Shown here in pieces: positions 16,504 to 24,088 of a stretch of DNA of 35,575 nt. Each line of letters begins with the position of its first letter. Positions within the stretch are counted from its first letter, which is position 1. Source of the DNA: Rhodospirillales bacterium (GTDB lineage Bacteria; Pseudomonadota; Alphaproteobacteria; Rhodospirillales; Defluviicoccaceae); contig REES01000076.1 of NCBI GenBank assembly GCA_007694935.1, positions 1 to 35,575 of the forward strand. Direction: 5' to 3'. The position numbers and the translations under genes were made by a program. A model generated the notes under the pieces. It saw only the letters and a list, made by a program, of their open reading frames with translations. It searched no databases and had not been told where the DNA came from.

Positions 16504-19500
16504 CTATTCGGCGGCGGACCGCAGCGGTGACGGTTCCGGCATCGCGATGTCCTCGCCGCCACCCCGTGCCGCTCGGCGGCGGTCCAGCCACGCGCGGACG
16601 TTGGCCCTCAGCATCAGGGCGGAGGGCGTGACGATCAGCGTCAGCAGCGTCGAGAAGCCGAGGCCGAACACGATCGCGGTGGCGAGCTGCGTCCACCACT
16701 GGGTGGCCGGTGCGCCGACACTGATGTGCCGGCCGATGAAGTCGATGTTGACACCAAACACCAGGGGCAGCAGCCCCAGCATGGTGGTGATTGTGGTCAG
16801 CAGCACCGGACGGAGACGCTGCGCCCCGGTACGGAGAATCGCCTCCAGCGGTGACGGTGTGGACTTGGCCAACCGGTCGTAGGTGTCGATCAGCACGATA
16901 TTGTTGTTAACGACAATGCCGGCCAGTGCGATCACCCCGATCCCGCCCATGACAATGCCGAACGGCTGCCCGGTCACCAGCAACCCGATAAACACCCCGA
17001 TGGTGGACATCACCACCGCGGACAGGATCAGGAACGCCGAATAGAAGCTGTTGAACTGGGTCACCAGGATGATCGCCATCAGGAACACGGCGAATCCGAA
17101 CGCCTTGCCGAGGAAGGCGCTGGCCTGCTTCTGTTCCTCATCCTCCCCCTTGAAGCGCACGTCGACCCGGTGGTCCAGGTCGGCGGTGGCGAGCCAGTTC
17201 CGGATCTCCCGCACCTTGTCGTCGGCGAGTACACCCGGCGCGACATCAGCCTTGATCATCATCACCCGCCGGCCGTCGGTTCGATTGACCACCCCGACCA
17301 TGGGGGTCGGCCTCAATTCGACGAAGTTGGCCACCGGGACGATGCCGGCCTCGGTGCTGACCCTGAGGGTATTCAGCATATCAATGGTGCGATACGCTTC
17401 AGGGTAGCGCACGCGGATGTCGATCTCCTCGTCCGAATCGTGGGGACGGAAGTCCCCAACCTTGATGCCGGTGGTGACCATCTGTACGGCGTGACCCAGC
17501 CGGCTGACGTCGACGCCGAACTTGGCGGCCTGGGCGCGATCGATGGCGATCTCCCAGTCGATGCCGGGCAGCGGGCGGGTGTCCTCCACGTTCTCGAAAG
17601 CGCCGATCGATTCCATGCCGGCGAGAATGCGTTCGACCGCCGGCGCCAGCAGATCGGGAAAGCGTGACGAGACCTCGATCTGGACCGGCTTGCCGATGGG
17701 CGGGCCGGCCTCCTGCTCCCGCGGGTCGATGTAAATGCCGGCGATGTCCCGGGTCCGCTCCTTGACCTCGGCCAGGATTTGGCTGGACGGCCGGCGGTGC
17801 TCCCAGTGGATGAACTCCAGGGTGACGGTACCGATGATGTCCTCGGCTTCTTCGCTTTTTTCCGGGGTGCCGGTGCGGGTGTAGACGGTGGCGAACTCCT
17901 CCATGCCGAGGACCCGGCTCTCCACCTCCCGCATCAGGGCGTCCTGCTCCCAGGCGGACAGGTTGCCGCGGGCCCGCACCTGGAGCATGGCGATATCCGG
18001 CTCCACGTCCGGGAAGAACTCCACCCCCTTTCCAAAGGTCGCGTAGGTGACCTGAACACCGATCAGCAGCACCACGCCGGTGAGCAGAATCTTGCCGGGG
18101 TGGCGGAGTGCCGCCCGAAGGACCCGGAGGTAGCGACCGGTAAAGCCACCGACATCGTCCAGGCTGCCGGTCTCGCCGCCGGCGAGGCTTCGCATGGTGG
18201 CGGGATCGGCGGCGCCTGGGCGGCCGACCAGGGCGCCCAGGGTCGGCACGAACAGCAGCGCCATCGCCAGTGACGCCGTCAGGGTGGCGATCAGGGTGAT
18301 CGGCAGGTAGCGCATGAACTCGCCGACAACGCCCGGCCAGAACAGCAGCGGCAAAAAGGCGGCGAGCGTGGTCGCGGTGGAGGCGATGATCGGCCATGAC
18401 ATCCGCTTGGCGGCAAGGGCGTAGGCGCGGCGGCGCGGCTCGCCCTCCACCATCTTGCGGTCGGCGAGTTCGGTAACCACGATGGCACCGTCCACCAGCA
18501 TGCCCACCGCCAGGATCAGCGCAAACAGGACGACGATGTTGATGGTGAGGCCGAGCGCGGTCAGCACCAGGATGCCGGCCAGGAACGACCCCGGTATGGC
18601 GATGCCGACCAGCGCGGCCGAGCGCACCCCCAGCGCGGCAACGACGACGATCATCACCAGCAGCACCGCGAACAGGACGCTGTTTTGCAGGTCGCTCAGC
18701 ATGGTCCGGATGTCTTCAGACCTGTCCTGGACGAACGAGATGTGCACCGACTGCCTGAGCGTCTCCGGCCAGGCCGCGCGCTCGGCCTCGACCACCCGAC
18801 GCACCTCGTCCACCGTCTCGATCAGGTTGGTGCCGCTGCGCTTGGCCACCTCGAGGGCGACCGCCGGCTCCCCGTTGACCCGGGCGAAGCCCTCCGCGTC
18901 CTTGAAGGTGCGGCGCACCTCGGCGATGTCGCGGGCGCGCACCACCGCATCGCCGTCGACCTTCACCGGCAGATTGAGAATGTCGGCGGCGGTTTCGAAC
19001 AGCCCGGGCACCTTGACTTGGAAACGGCCCTGGCCGGTGTCCTGGAAGCCGGCGGCCACCAGAAGGTTGCTGTTCTGAACGATCCGGACGGCATCATCCG
19101 GGGACAGGCCGTAGCTTTCCACCCGGATCGGATCGATCAGCACCTCCACCAGCTCTTCCCGGTCGCCGGCGATTTCCACCTGAAGGACGTTGGAGATGGA
19201 CTGGATCTCGTCCTTGAGGTCTCGGGCGAGGCGGGTCAGCGTCCGTTCCGGCAGGTCACCGGAGAGGGTCACCACCACCACCGGAAACAGGCTGAAGTTG
19301 ACCTCGCTGACGATGGGCTCATCGGTGTCGGCGGGCAGCTCGCCCTTCACCCGGTCGACCTTCTCCCGCACATCCTGAAGCGCAGCATCGGCGTCGAACC
19401 CCGCCTCGAACTCCAGCAGCACGAAGGCACCGCTGTCGTAGCCCTTGGAGCGCATCTCCTTCACCCCCTGGATGGCGCGCAGCTCCACCTCCATCGGGCG

Positions 19501-19692
19501 GATCAGCAGGCGCTCGGCATCCTCGGGGGAGATGCCCTCATGGTGCATGGAGACGTAGATGATCGGGATATTGATGTCCGGCTCGGCCTCCTTGGGGATG
19601 CCGATGTAGGCGATGGTGCCGGCAACCAGGATCAGCAGCAGCGCCGCGACCACCGTCCGGGTGCGGGCGAAGGCGGCGTCGATCGGGGTCAT
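16504..19692 (-). CDS. RND-family efflux permease (HAE1/AcrB type)
   Basis: This 1062-residue inner-membrane proton-driven transporter has the standard two-repeat architecture with 12 spans and two large periplasmic loops. The start is ATG 19692, overlapping the stop of the fusion-protein gene (ATGA), so translation is coupled. Family features include an early IGIPKEAEPDINIP segment and the fourth-span segment GMLVDGAIVVTELADRKM. AcrB has two adjacent aspartates in that span; here only one remains (VDG), a variation I associate with a subfamily of these pumps. The C-terminal span GIGVIALAGIVVNNNIVLID is typical. Substrates cannot be inferred from sequence. No outer-membrane channel gene is nearby, so a TolC-like partner must be encoded elsewhere. 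Confidence 0.93.
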   Translation of the reverse strand: MTPIDAAFARTRTVVAALLLILVAGTIAYIGIPKEAEPDINIPIIYVSMHHEGISPEDAERLLIRPMEVELRAIQGVKEMRSKGYDSGAFVLLEFEAGFDADAALQDVREKVDRVKGELPADTDEPIVSEVNFSLFPVVVVTLSGDLPERTLTRLARDLKDEIQSISNVLQVEIAGDREELVEVLIDPIRVESYGLSPDDAVRIVQNSNLLVAAGFQDTGQGRFQVKVPGLFETAADILNLPVKVDGDAVVRARDIAEVRRTFKDAEGFARVNGEPAVALEVAKRSGTNLIETVDEVRRVVEAERAAWPETLRQSVHISFVQDRSEDIRTMLSDLQNSVLFAVLLVMIVVVAALGVRSAALVGIAIPGSFLAGILVLTALGLTINIVVLFALILAVGMLVDGAIVVTELADRKMVEGEPRRRAYALAAKRMSWPIIASTATTLAAFLPLLFWPGVVGEFMRYLPITLIATLTASLAMALLFVPTLGALVGRPGAADPATMRSLAGGETGSLDDVGGFTGRYLRVLRAALRHPGKILLTGVVLLIGVQVTYATFGKGVEFFPDVEPDIAMLQVRARGNLSAWEQDALMREVESRVLGMEEFATVYTRTGTPEKSEEAEDIIGTVTLEFIHWEHRRPSSQILAEVKERTRDIAGIYIDPREQEAGPPIGKPVQIEVSSRFPDLLAPAVERILAGMESIGAFENVEDTRPLPGIDWEIAIDRAQAAKFGVDVSRLGHAVQMVTTGIKVGDFRPHDSDEEIDIRVRYPEAYRTIDMLNTLRVSTEAGIVPVANFVELRPTPMVGVVNRTDGRRVMMIKADVAPGVLADDKVREIRNWLATADLDHRVDVRFKGEDEEQKQASAFLGKAFGFAVFLMAIILVTQFNSFYSAFLILSAVVMSTIGVFIGLLVTGQPFGIVMGGIGVIALAGIVVNNNIVLIDTYDRLAKSTPSPLEAILRTGAQRLRPVLLTTITTMLGLLPLVFGVNIDFIGRHISVGAPATQWWTQLATAIVFGLGFSTLLTLIVTPSALMLRANVRAWLDRRRAARGGGEDIAMPEPSPLRSAAE

Positions 19693-20786
19693 TCGGCAGA
19701 GCTCCCGGCAGCCAGCGCGGGACCGTCCGAAAGCACCGGTCGCACCCGCTGGCCCGGGCGGACGAACTCCTGCCCGACGGTGATCAGGCGGGACCGCTCG
19801 GGCAGGCCGGCCACCCACATCCCGTTCGGCGTGTCATCGATGATGCTGATGGTCTCGAAGACCACCGTGCCGTCCTCGGCCACCCGCTTCACACCCACCG
19901 CCCCGTGGTCGTCCAGGGCCAGGATCGCCGGAGTGATACGGTGGGCCATGGTCGTGCCCAGCGGCATCAGCACCTCGGCGGTGACGCCGTCGGGGATGCT
20001 CCCGTCCGGATTGGGGACCTCCAGATCCACGCGAAAGGTCCGGGTGGTCGGGTTGGCCATGCGGGCGGCGTAGGCGACCGTCCCGGTCAGCCGTTCGCCG
20101 GTGACCAGGCGGACGTCCGCCCGGCTGCCGATCTCCACCGTGCCGCCCATCCGCTCCACCACTTCCACCGCCACCTTGATCGGATCGAGATCAACCACGG
20201 TGGCCACCGGATCGCGAACGTCCAGGACGTCGCCGATGTTGACGGCGACGGTCTCGACGATGCCGTCGAACGGGGCGCGCACCTCGGTCCGCTCGATGTC
20301 CAGCCGGATGGCGGCGAGCCGGGCCCGCGCCGCCGCCAGCGCGGCCAGATCCTCCGCAGCGCCGATGCCGGCGCGATAGCCGGAGCGGCTGAGCGCAGTC
20401 GACGCCTCGTGCGCGATCCGCCGCTGTTCCACCAGCGTCTCAACCTCCCGCAAGCGCGTCTCGCGGTCGTCCATGGCGAGGCGGACCAGGACATCGCCTT
20501 GGGCGACCCGGTCGCCCTTGCGGACCAGCTTCTCCACCACCCGGCCAGCGGTTTCCGCCCGCACCTGCACCGTCCGCTCGGCCTCGGTGCGGCCGAACAG
20601 GGACAGTCGCCGGGTGTGCGGCTCCGCCACCAGATCGGCAACCCGCACCGCCGGCAGCTCGTCGACGGCGGCGGGGGGAATGCCCCGCACCGGCTCTCGC
20701 CCGCCGCCGTCACTGATAAGACCGGTGGCCAGCCAGACCGCGACCGCAGCGGCGATGCCGCCGGCAATGAGGTAGGACCGCTTCAT
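19689..20786 (-). CDS. RND membrane-fusion (periplasmic adaptor) protein
   Basis: This 365-residue HlyD/AcrA-type adaptor has an N-terminal membrane anchor or signal (KRSYLIAGGIAAAVAVWLA, about 2-22). The barrel-sandwich halves are visible as VRAETAGRVVEKLVRKGDRV and RAPFDGIVETVAVNIGD. A short helical hairpin lies between them (about 110-170). A beta-barrel region follows (ADVRLVTGERLTGTV). It bridges the permease and an outer-membrane channel in the periplasm. It sits between padR (3 bases upstream) and the permease (4-base overlap), so the three genes form one transcript. The start at 20786 is the only one consistent with the anchor sequence. Confidence 0.92.
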   Translation of the reverse strand: MKRSYLIAGGIAAAVAVWLATGLISDGGGREPVRGIPPAAVDELPAVRVADLVAEPHTRRLSLFGRTEAERTVQVRAETAGRVVEKLVRKGDRVAQGDVLVRLAMDDRETRLREVETLVEQRRIAHEASTALSRSGYRAGIGAAEDLAALAAARARLAAIRLDIERTEVRAPFDGIVETVAVNIGDVLDVRDPVATVVDLDPIKVAVEVVERMGGTVEIGSRADVRLVTGERLTGTVAYAARMANPTTRTFRVDLEVPNPDGSIPDGVTAEVLMPLGTTMAHRITPAILALDDHGAVGVKRVAEDGTVVFETISIIDDTPNGMWVAGLPERSRLITVGQEFVRPGQRVRPVLSDGPALAAGSSAE

Positions 20787-20788
20787 GC

Positions 20789-21391
20789 TCAGGACCCGCT
20801 CTCCGCCGGCTGCCGTTTCGTTGCAGCCGGGTCACCTGCCGGGTCACCTGCCGGGTCACTTGAATGTCGGGTCAGGTCGGCTTCGGCCAGCACCATGCCG
20901 CGGTGCCGCTCCATGTATCCGACCACGGCGCGGTAGATCGCGAGACCCATCCCGTGCACGAACTGCCGTCCGGAGCCAGCGCCCGACATGTCCTGCCCCG
21001 CCATCCGCTCGACACACTGGCGATAGTGGGAAAGGTGGCCTTCGAAGACGTTGCTGAGGTGGTCGCGGTCCAGCAGCTCGGCGAAAAACATCATGAAGAT
21101 CGCCTCGGAACGGAAGGTATCCTCCGCCGGCGGCTTGTGCAGGGCACGGCGGAAGGCGCTGCGCCCTTGCTCGGTGATGCTATAGACCTTCTTGTCCGGG
21201 CGGCCCTGCTGCGACAGCTCGGTGCAGGTGACCAGACCGCCGGCCAGAAGGGCGTTCAGCGCCGGGTAGATCGAGCCGAAACCGGCGGCATGGAAGTGGG
21301 CAAACGGCCCCTCCTCGAAGTGCTTCTTGATCTCGTAGCCGGTGGCATCGCCCAGCATCAGCACGCCGAGGCAGAGTGTCTTGCTGTCCAT
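20789..21391 (-). CDS. PadR-family transcriptional regulator
   Basis: This 200-residue winged-helix regulator is probably the local repressor of the efflux operon that it heads. The N-terminal domain (about 5-90) has the PadR pattern: LGVLMLGDATGYEIKKHFE, the recognition region GFGSIYPALNALLAGGLV, and the wing SQQGRPDKKVYSITEQGR. The C-terminal half is the helical dimerisation/effector domain (RSEAIFMMFFAELLDRDHL onward). The last 25 residues contain DPAGDPAGDPA, encoded by a 12-bp tandem repeat, which is unlikely to be structured. A clear promoter with an overlapping dyad lies directly upstream, consistent with autoregulation. PadR proteins commonly respond to phenolic or other small toxic ligands, but the ligand here is unknown. 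Confidence 0.92.
   Translation of the reverse strand: MDSKTLCLGVLMLGDATGYEIKKHFEEGPFAHFHAAGFGSIYPALNALLAGGLVTCTELSQQGRPDKKVYSITEQGRSAFRRALHKPPAEDTFRSEAIFMMFFAELLDRDHLSNVFEGHLSHYRQCVERMAGQDMSGAGSGRQFVHGMGLAIYRAVVGYMERHRGMVLAEADLTRHSSDPAGDPAGDPAATKRQPAESGS
20827..20862. repeat. 12-bp tandem repeat, three copies, inside padR
   Basis: The unit CCGGGTCACCTG occurs at 20827-20838 and 20839-20850, and with one change at 20851-20862. It encodes the DPAG repeats near the PadR C-terminus. It keeps frame, so copy-number change would only alter tail length. Confidence 0.85.
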
Positions 21392-21413
21392 GACTCATAT
21401 ATCCGACCGATCC

Positions 21414-21455
21414 ATAGCGCCTCGCTATATAACGTGCCGACATATCTCGAGTCAA
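21414..21455 (-). promoter_or_regulatory. padR-efflux operon promoter with overlapping dyad
   Basis: On the minus strand, TTGACT (complement of 21450-21455) is followed after 18 bases by TATATA (complement of 21426-21431), an almost ideal sigma70-type promoter. Transcription should begin near 21419, about 28 bases before the padR ATG. The perfect dyad ATAGCG-CCT-CGCTAT (21414-21428) overlaps the -10 box and start point. This is where a PadR dimer would block RNA polymerase; that it is the PadR site is inference. Confidence 0.65.
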
Positions 21456-22035
21456 TAGATGCGCCGGGGGTGGCAGCCGGGGTGGCATCCGTTCGGTCTG
21501 TCGGCCGCTTGCGATGGGTCGTTTCGGAGGGTGATTTCGGGGTGTGACAGGGCGGCGGCGCACCGGGGCCGGCGGTATCATCTGCCGGCCGACCGACTCG
21601 CCTTATCGGCCCGAGGGCGGGATCACCGGCACGACCTCGACGCGCGGCCGGAACCGGAAGCCGAGAATGCGGGCGACGCTTCGAACATGCCACCACAGTG
21701 GTCTCATGGGCCTCTGCCTCCCTGTCGTTGCCCTCAGGGGCCGTTCCTTGACCGGGCCCCCGGTCGGAAGGCCGAACCCTACCGACGAATTGTAGCCGGC
21801 GTATGTCAGGCCGCGTTTCAATTGCAACAAGCCTCTAGATACGGCCGCCGCGGCCGGCCGGATCACCCGGCACCGATCATGCAGCGCGGCGCGGTCTCGA
21901 AGGGCCTGCCCGCCGGCGGGTTGGCCGATTGGAACCAAGAATCGGCCTCGCGACCGGCCGCGCCGAGACCTTCGTCGCGGATCGCATCCGCTGCGGCTTC
22001 CTGAAACCGGCCTGAGGCCGGTGGCCGACAAACGA
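21456..22035. other. Intergenic stretch between padR and the cold-shock gene, no gene assigned
   Basis: Frames of 80-180 codons exist on both strands but none has recognisable protein features or consistent codon bias. The most gene-like piece is a 34-residue minus-strand frame at 21603-21707 (starting MRPLWWHVRSVARIL) with GAGG upstream. I do not call it a gene. Confidence 0.5.
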
Positions 22036-22037
22036 AA

Positions 22038-22059
22038 GCCCCCGAGTTTCCTCGGGGGC
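22038..22059 (-). terminator. Rho-independent terminator of the cold-shock gene
   Basis: GCCCCCGAG (22038-22046) and CTCGGGGGC (22051-22059) form a perfect 9-bp stem with a 4-base loop. On the minus strand it is followed by TTTCGTTTG. It lies 25 bases after the cold-shock stop codon. Confidence 0.8.
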
Positions 22060-22083
22060 TCGCGTCCACCGCTGGTATCGAGA

Positions 22084-22293
22084 TCAGGCGGCGAGGGACA
22101 GGTTCTCGGCCGAACTCTTGCCGTTGCGGCCGGCGACGAGTTCGTACTGGACCCGCTGGCCTTCGTTCAGGCTCTGCAGCCCGGCACGCTCGACGGCGGA
22201 GATGTGCACGAACGCATCGGGCCCGCCGTTGTCCGGCTGGATGAAACCAAAGCCCTTGATCGTATTGAACCACTTGACTGTTCCGGTCTTCAC
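22084..22293 (-). CDS. Cold-shock-domain protein (CspA family)
   Basis: This 69-residue single-domain nucleic-acid-binding protein melts RNA structure in the cytoplasm. It contains GTVKWFN, the RNP1 motif KGFGFI, the RNP2 motif FVHIS, and the late segment EGQRVQYELV, all where the family has them. Length matches CspA-type proteins. The start is GTG 22293 with GAGG eight bases upstream; no ATG is available before KTGTVKW. A rho-independent terminator follows closely, so it is a single-gene unit. A long leader, common for csp genes, may lie in 22294-22420, but I see no defined structure there. Whether it responds to cold cannot be told from the sequence. Confidence 0.95.
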   Translation of the reverse strand: MKTGTVKWFNTIKGFGFIQPDNGGPDAFVHISAVERAGLQSLNEGQRVQYELVAGRNGKSSAENLSLAA

Positions 22294-22538
22294 TTCGTTT
22301 GCCTCACAAGACTAAAGGGCGCGTCGGGCGACATGCCACAGCGCGAGATAGCTTCAACGTCATTTCACGGAATGAGCAGGCGACGCGAACAGCGAAGCAG
22401 CAACCAGAAACAGAAGCGTCAGAAACTAGCTGAACGTGACATAGGGCGATTCCCTCTGCCGCACAAGGTTTTCCTCGCCCGACGACCGCACCCGGATCGC
22501 TTCAAGCACTCTGCGAAGGATGCAGGAACGGGCGATCG

Positions 22539-22807
22539 ATGCCAGCGCTTCACCGCCACGTCCACGTACTGCGGGCTGATCTCGATCGCATACACCCGCC
22601 GGCCCGTCGTCTCGCCGGCGATGATCTGCGAGCCGGAGCCGCTGAACGGCTGGTAGCAGACCTCGCCGGGTTTGGCGTGTTGGCGCATCGGAATGGCAAA
22701 GACGTCCACCGGCTTCGACGTGGGGTGATCGGTCTTTTCGCCCACCTTCACCGTCGGCAGCTGCCACACCGTGCTCGGGTAGTCGTCGGAGACGCGGGGC
22801 GGCGGGC
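22539..22807 (-). pseudogene. Decayed DNA N6-adenine methylase, C-terminal fragment
   Basis: About 90 residues match the C-terminal part of phage-type adenine methylases: STVWQLP, DHPTSKPVDVFAIPMRQH, GEVCYQPFSGSGSQIIA (the FxGxG AdoMet-binding motif I) and RVYAIEISPQYVDVAVKRW. The upstream half with the DPPY catalytic motif is absent. Upstream of 22807 the frame runs into unrelated sequence, and it continues past 22539 without family similarity to a stop at 22419. It is therefore a non-functional remnant, probably from a prophage. It lies between the cold-shock gene and the toxin-antitoxin pair. The remaining bases of 22294-22976 hold no other gene. Confidence 0.75.
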
Positions 22808-22936
22808 CGTTTCGGACGCACTGACAACCCTGATGGCTGCCTACATGTTGCGATGGATGATGCCAAGCAAACAAAATGATGCGTAGGTGTAAACCGTCGC
22901 AGGTCAGGCCACGACCCGCGACGCCGTTTCCGCGCC

Positions 22937-22970
22937 TTGATGATGCGTGTGACAACGTCATATATGACGT
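22937..22970 (+). promoter_or_regulatory. Toxin-antitoxin promoter with 16-bp palindromic operator
   Basis: TTGATG (22937-22942) and TATATG (22961-22966) are spaced by 18 bases. The -10 box lies inside the perfect palindrome ACGTCATATATGACGT (22955-22970). The toxin ATG follows only six bases later, so the transcript would be nearly leaderless. Binding of the RHH antitoxin here is inferred from how such operons usually autoregulate. Confidence 0.6.
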
Positions 22971-22976
22971 CACAAT

Positions 22977-23393
22977 ATGAAGGTCGTACTGGATACCGAC
23001 GTGATTGTCGCCGCCGTCCTCAGCGATCTCGGCGCCTCGCGCCAACTGCTTCTGAGGGTGGTGGACGGCGACCTGTCGGCGGGGGTGTCTGTGCCGCTGA
23101 TGCTCGAGTACGAGGCGGTTCTGAAGCGCCCGCAGCATCTACGGGCGAGCGGGCTCAGCGTCGACGACGCCGAGATCATTCTTGATGAGCTCGCCGCGTC
23201 CATGCAGCCAGTGGACCTGTTCTTTCTGTGGCGACCGATGCTCCGTGGCGCCGAGGATGACATGGTCCTGGAGACAGCGGTGAATGGTGGGGCGGACGTG
23301 ATCGTCACGTTCAACGTCAACGATTTCGGCGATGTGCCGCGCCGGTTCGGCATCGAAGTCAGGCGTCCCGGTGATCTATTGAGGAGGCTTTGA
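22977..23393 (+). CDS. PIN-domain toxin of a toxin-antitoxin pair (COG1569 type)
   Basis: This 138-residue PIN-fold ribonuclease candidate shows the acidic metal-binding set: D6 (VVLDTDV), E44/E46 (LEYEAVLK), D94/D95 and E99 (EDDMVLETA), and D116 (NVNDF). The opening MKVVLDTDVIVAAVLS and the ADVIVTFNVNDFG segment are typical of the subgroup often listed as putative toxin components. It would act as a growth-inhibiting RNase when free of antitoxin. The antitoxin gene follows with a one-base overlap (TGATG), so here the toxin comes first. The palindrome just upstream suggests autoregulation. The RNA target is unknown. Confidence 0.88.
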   Translation: MKVVLDTDVIVAAVLSDLGASRQLLLRVVDGDLSAGVSVPLMLEYEAVLKRPQHLRASGLSVDDAEIILDELAASMQPVDLFFLWRPMLRGAEDDMVLETAVNGGADVIVTFNVNDFGDVPRRFGIEVRRPGDLLRRL

Positions 23394-23644
23394 TGCGGAC
23401 CACCAACTATCCCCTCCGGGTTCCCGCCTCGATCATGGAGGAGGCAAAGAAGGCCGCCGCCCAGGACGGTGTCTCGCTCAACCAGTTCATCAGCACGGCG
23501 CTGGCCGAGAAGGTTTCGGCCCTTCGCGCCGAAGCGGTGCTGAGCGAGCGAGCACGCCGCGCCGACCGGGGCAAGTTCGACGAGGTCATGTCCCGGGCAG
23601 GCGGAACGCCGCCACGCGAAGGGGACCAATTGCCGGAGCATTAA
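23393..23644 (+). CDS. Ribbon-helix-helix antitoxin
   Basis: This 83-residue partner of the PIN toxin has the N-terminal ribbon-helix-helix pattern NYPLRVPASIMEEAKKAA then DGVSLNQFISTALAEKV, as in Arc/MetJ-like and HicB-tail antitoxins. The C-terminal 35 residues are charged and probably flexible, the usual toxin-wrapping part. The ATG at 23393 overlaps the toxin stop by one base and has GAGGAGG five bases upstream, giving coupled and strong translation. It should bind the palindrome before the toxin gene. No other gene follows in this direction. Confidence 0.85.
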   Translation: MRTTNYPLRVPASIMEEAKKAAAQDGVSLNQFISTALAEKVSALRAEAVLSERARRADRGKFDEVMSRAGGTPPREGDQLPEH

Positions 23645-23659
23645 TCCGCCCTCCGCGTG

Positions 23660-23776
23660 TTACAGCGCCACCTGCGCCGCGGTGACGGGGACACCCAGCA
23701 CCAGGGACCAGCGCGCGGCGATATGCTCGAACAGCGGCCCCGTCCGCCGGAGACGGCTGACCCGCCCGCCTGAGTC
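23660..23776 (-). pseudogene. Truncated phage-type gene (DUF6378-like relic)
   Basis: Immediately after the stop of the next minus-strand gene, the same frame stays open for 38 codons and then meets TAA at 23660-23662. It reads GPLFEHIAARWSLVLGVPV and then TAAQVAL. From memory this matches the middle of short phage proteins of the DUF6378 type, which continue past that point with a further helix and a KxxR segment. There is no ATG or usable GTG before the similarity, and the end is cut by the stop. Both ends are missing, so it is a relic. Family assignment is from recollection of the pattern only. Confidence 0.5.
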
Positions 23777-24088
23777 TCAGTCGGCGCGGAAGAAGCGGCT
23801 GCGGAGAAGCTGGGAGGCGTCGCGGGCGTCGACCTGCTGCAGGGGCGCAGCGCCGGAGAACATGTACACGCGGCCGCTCACCGTTCCCCGCACCACGACC
23901 GGCGAGTGCTCGGTGTAGCGGACGAGGATAGTTCCCCCCGCCCCGGCGGCGGGCGGGGCCGCCCTGACGGCCTCAGTCGCCGCCTGCGCGGCGTGGGTGG
24001 TCGCGGGAGACGCCAATGTCGGTGACGCCGGCGTTACCGTCGCCGGCCGGCCCCACGCTCTGCCGAGACCCTGACCGCAGCATCCCAT
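23777..24088 (-). CDS. Small phage-like protein, unknown function
   Basis: This 103-residue protein begins MGCCGQGLGRAWG and has an Ala/Pro/Thr-rich middle. It ends in a compact domain: GGTILVRYTEHSPVVVRGTV, SGRVYMFSG, DARDASQLLRSRFFR. That last domain resembles small proteins found in phage and gene-transfer-type clusters, where a beta-rich core is followed by a DARDAxxLL helix. The start ATG 24088 has GGGAG about ten bases upstream. Its first 116 bases overlap the 3' end of the upstream gene in another frame, an unusually long overlap. It may be a virion-associated or accessory protein; no function is known. Confidence 0.6.
   Translation of the reverse strand: MGCCGQGLGRAWGRPATVTPASPTLASPATTHAAQAATEAVRAAPPAAGAGGTILVRYTEHSPVVVRGTVSGRVYMFSGAAPLQQVDARDASQLLRSRFFRAD

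Noticed and set aside
20827-20862. Short tandem repeat considered as a CRISPR-like array
   Set aside because: There are no spacers, the unit is 12 bp, it lies inside padR and keeps its reading frame. No CRISPR array was seen anywhere in the window.
21456-22035. Frames of 130-180 codons on both strands between padR and the cold-shock gene
   Set aside because: None has domain features, consistent third-position bias or a good ribosome site.
22955-22970. Palindrome considered as a terminator of the methylase remnant
   Set aside because: It is AT-centred, has no T-tract, and sits at promoter distance from the toxin start, so an operator is more likely.
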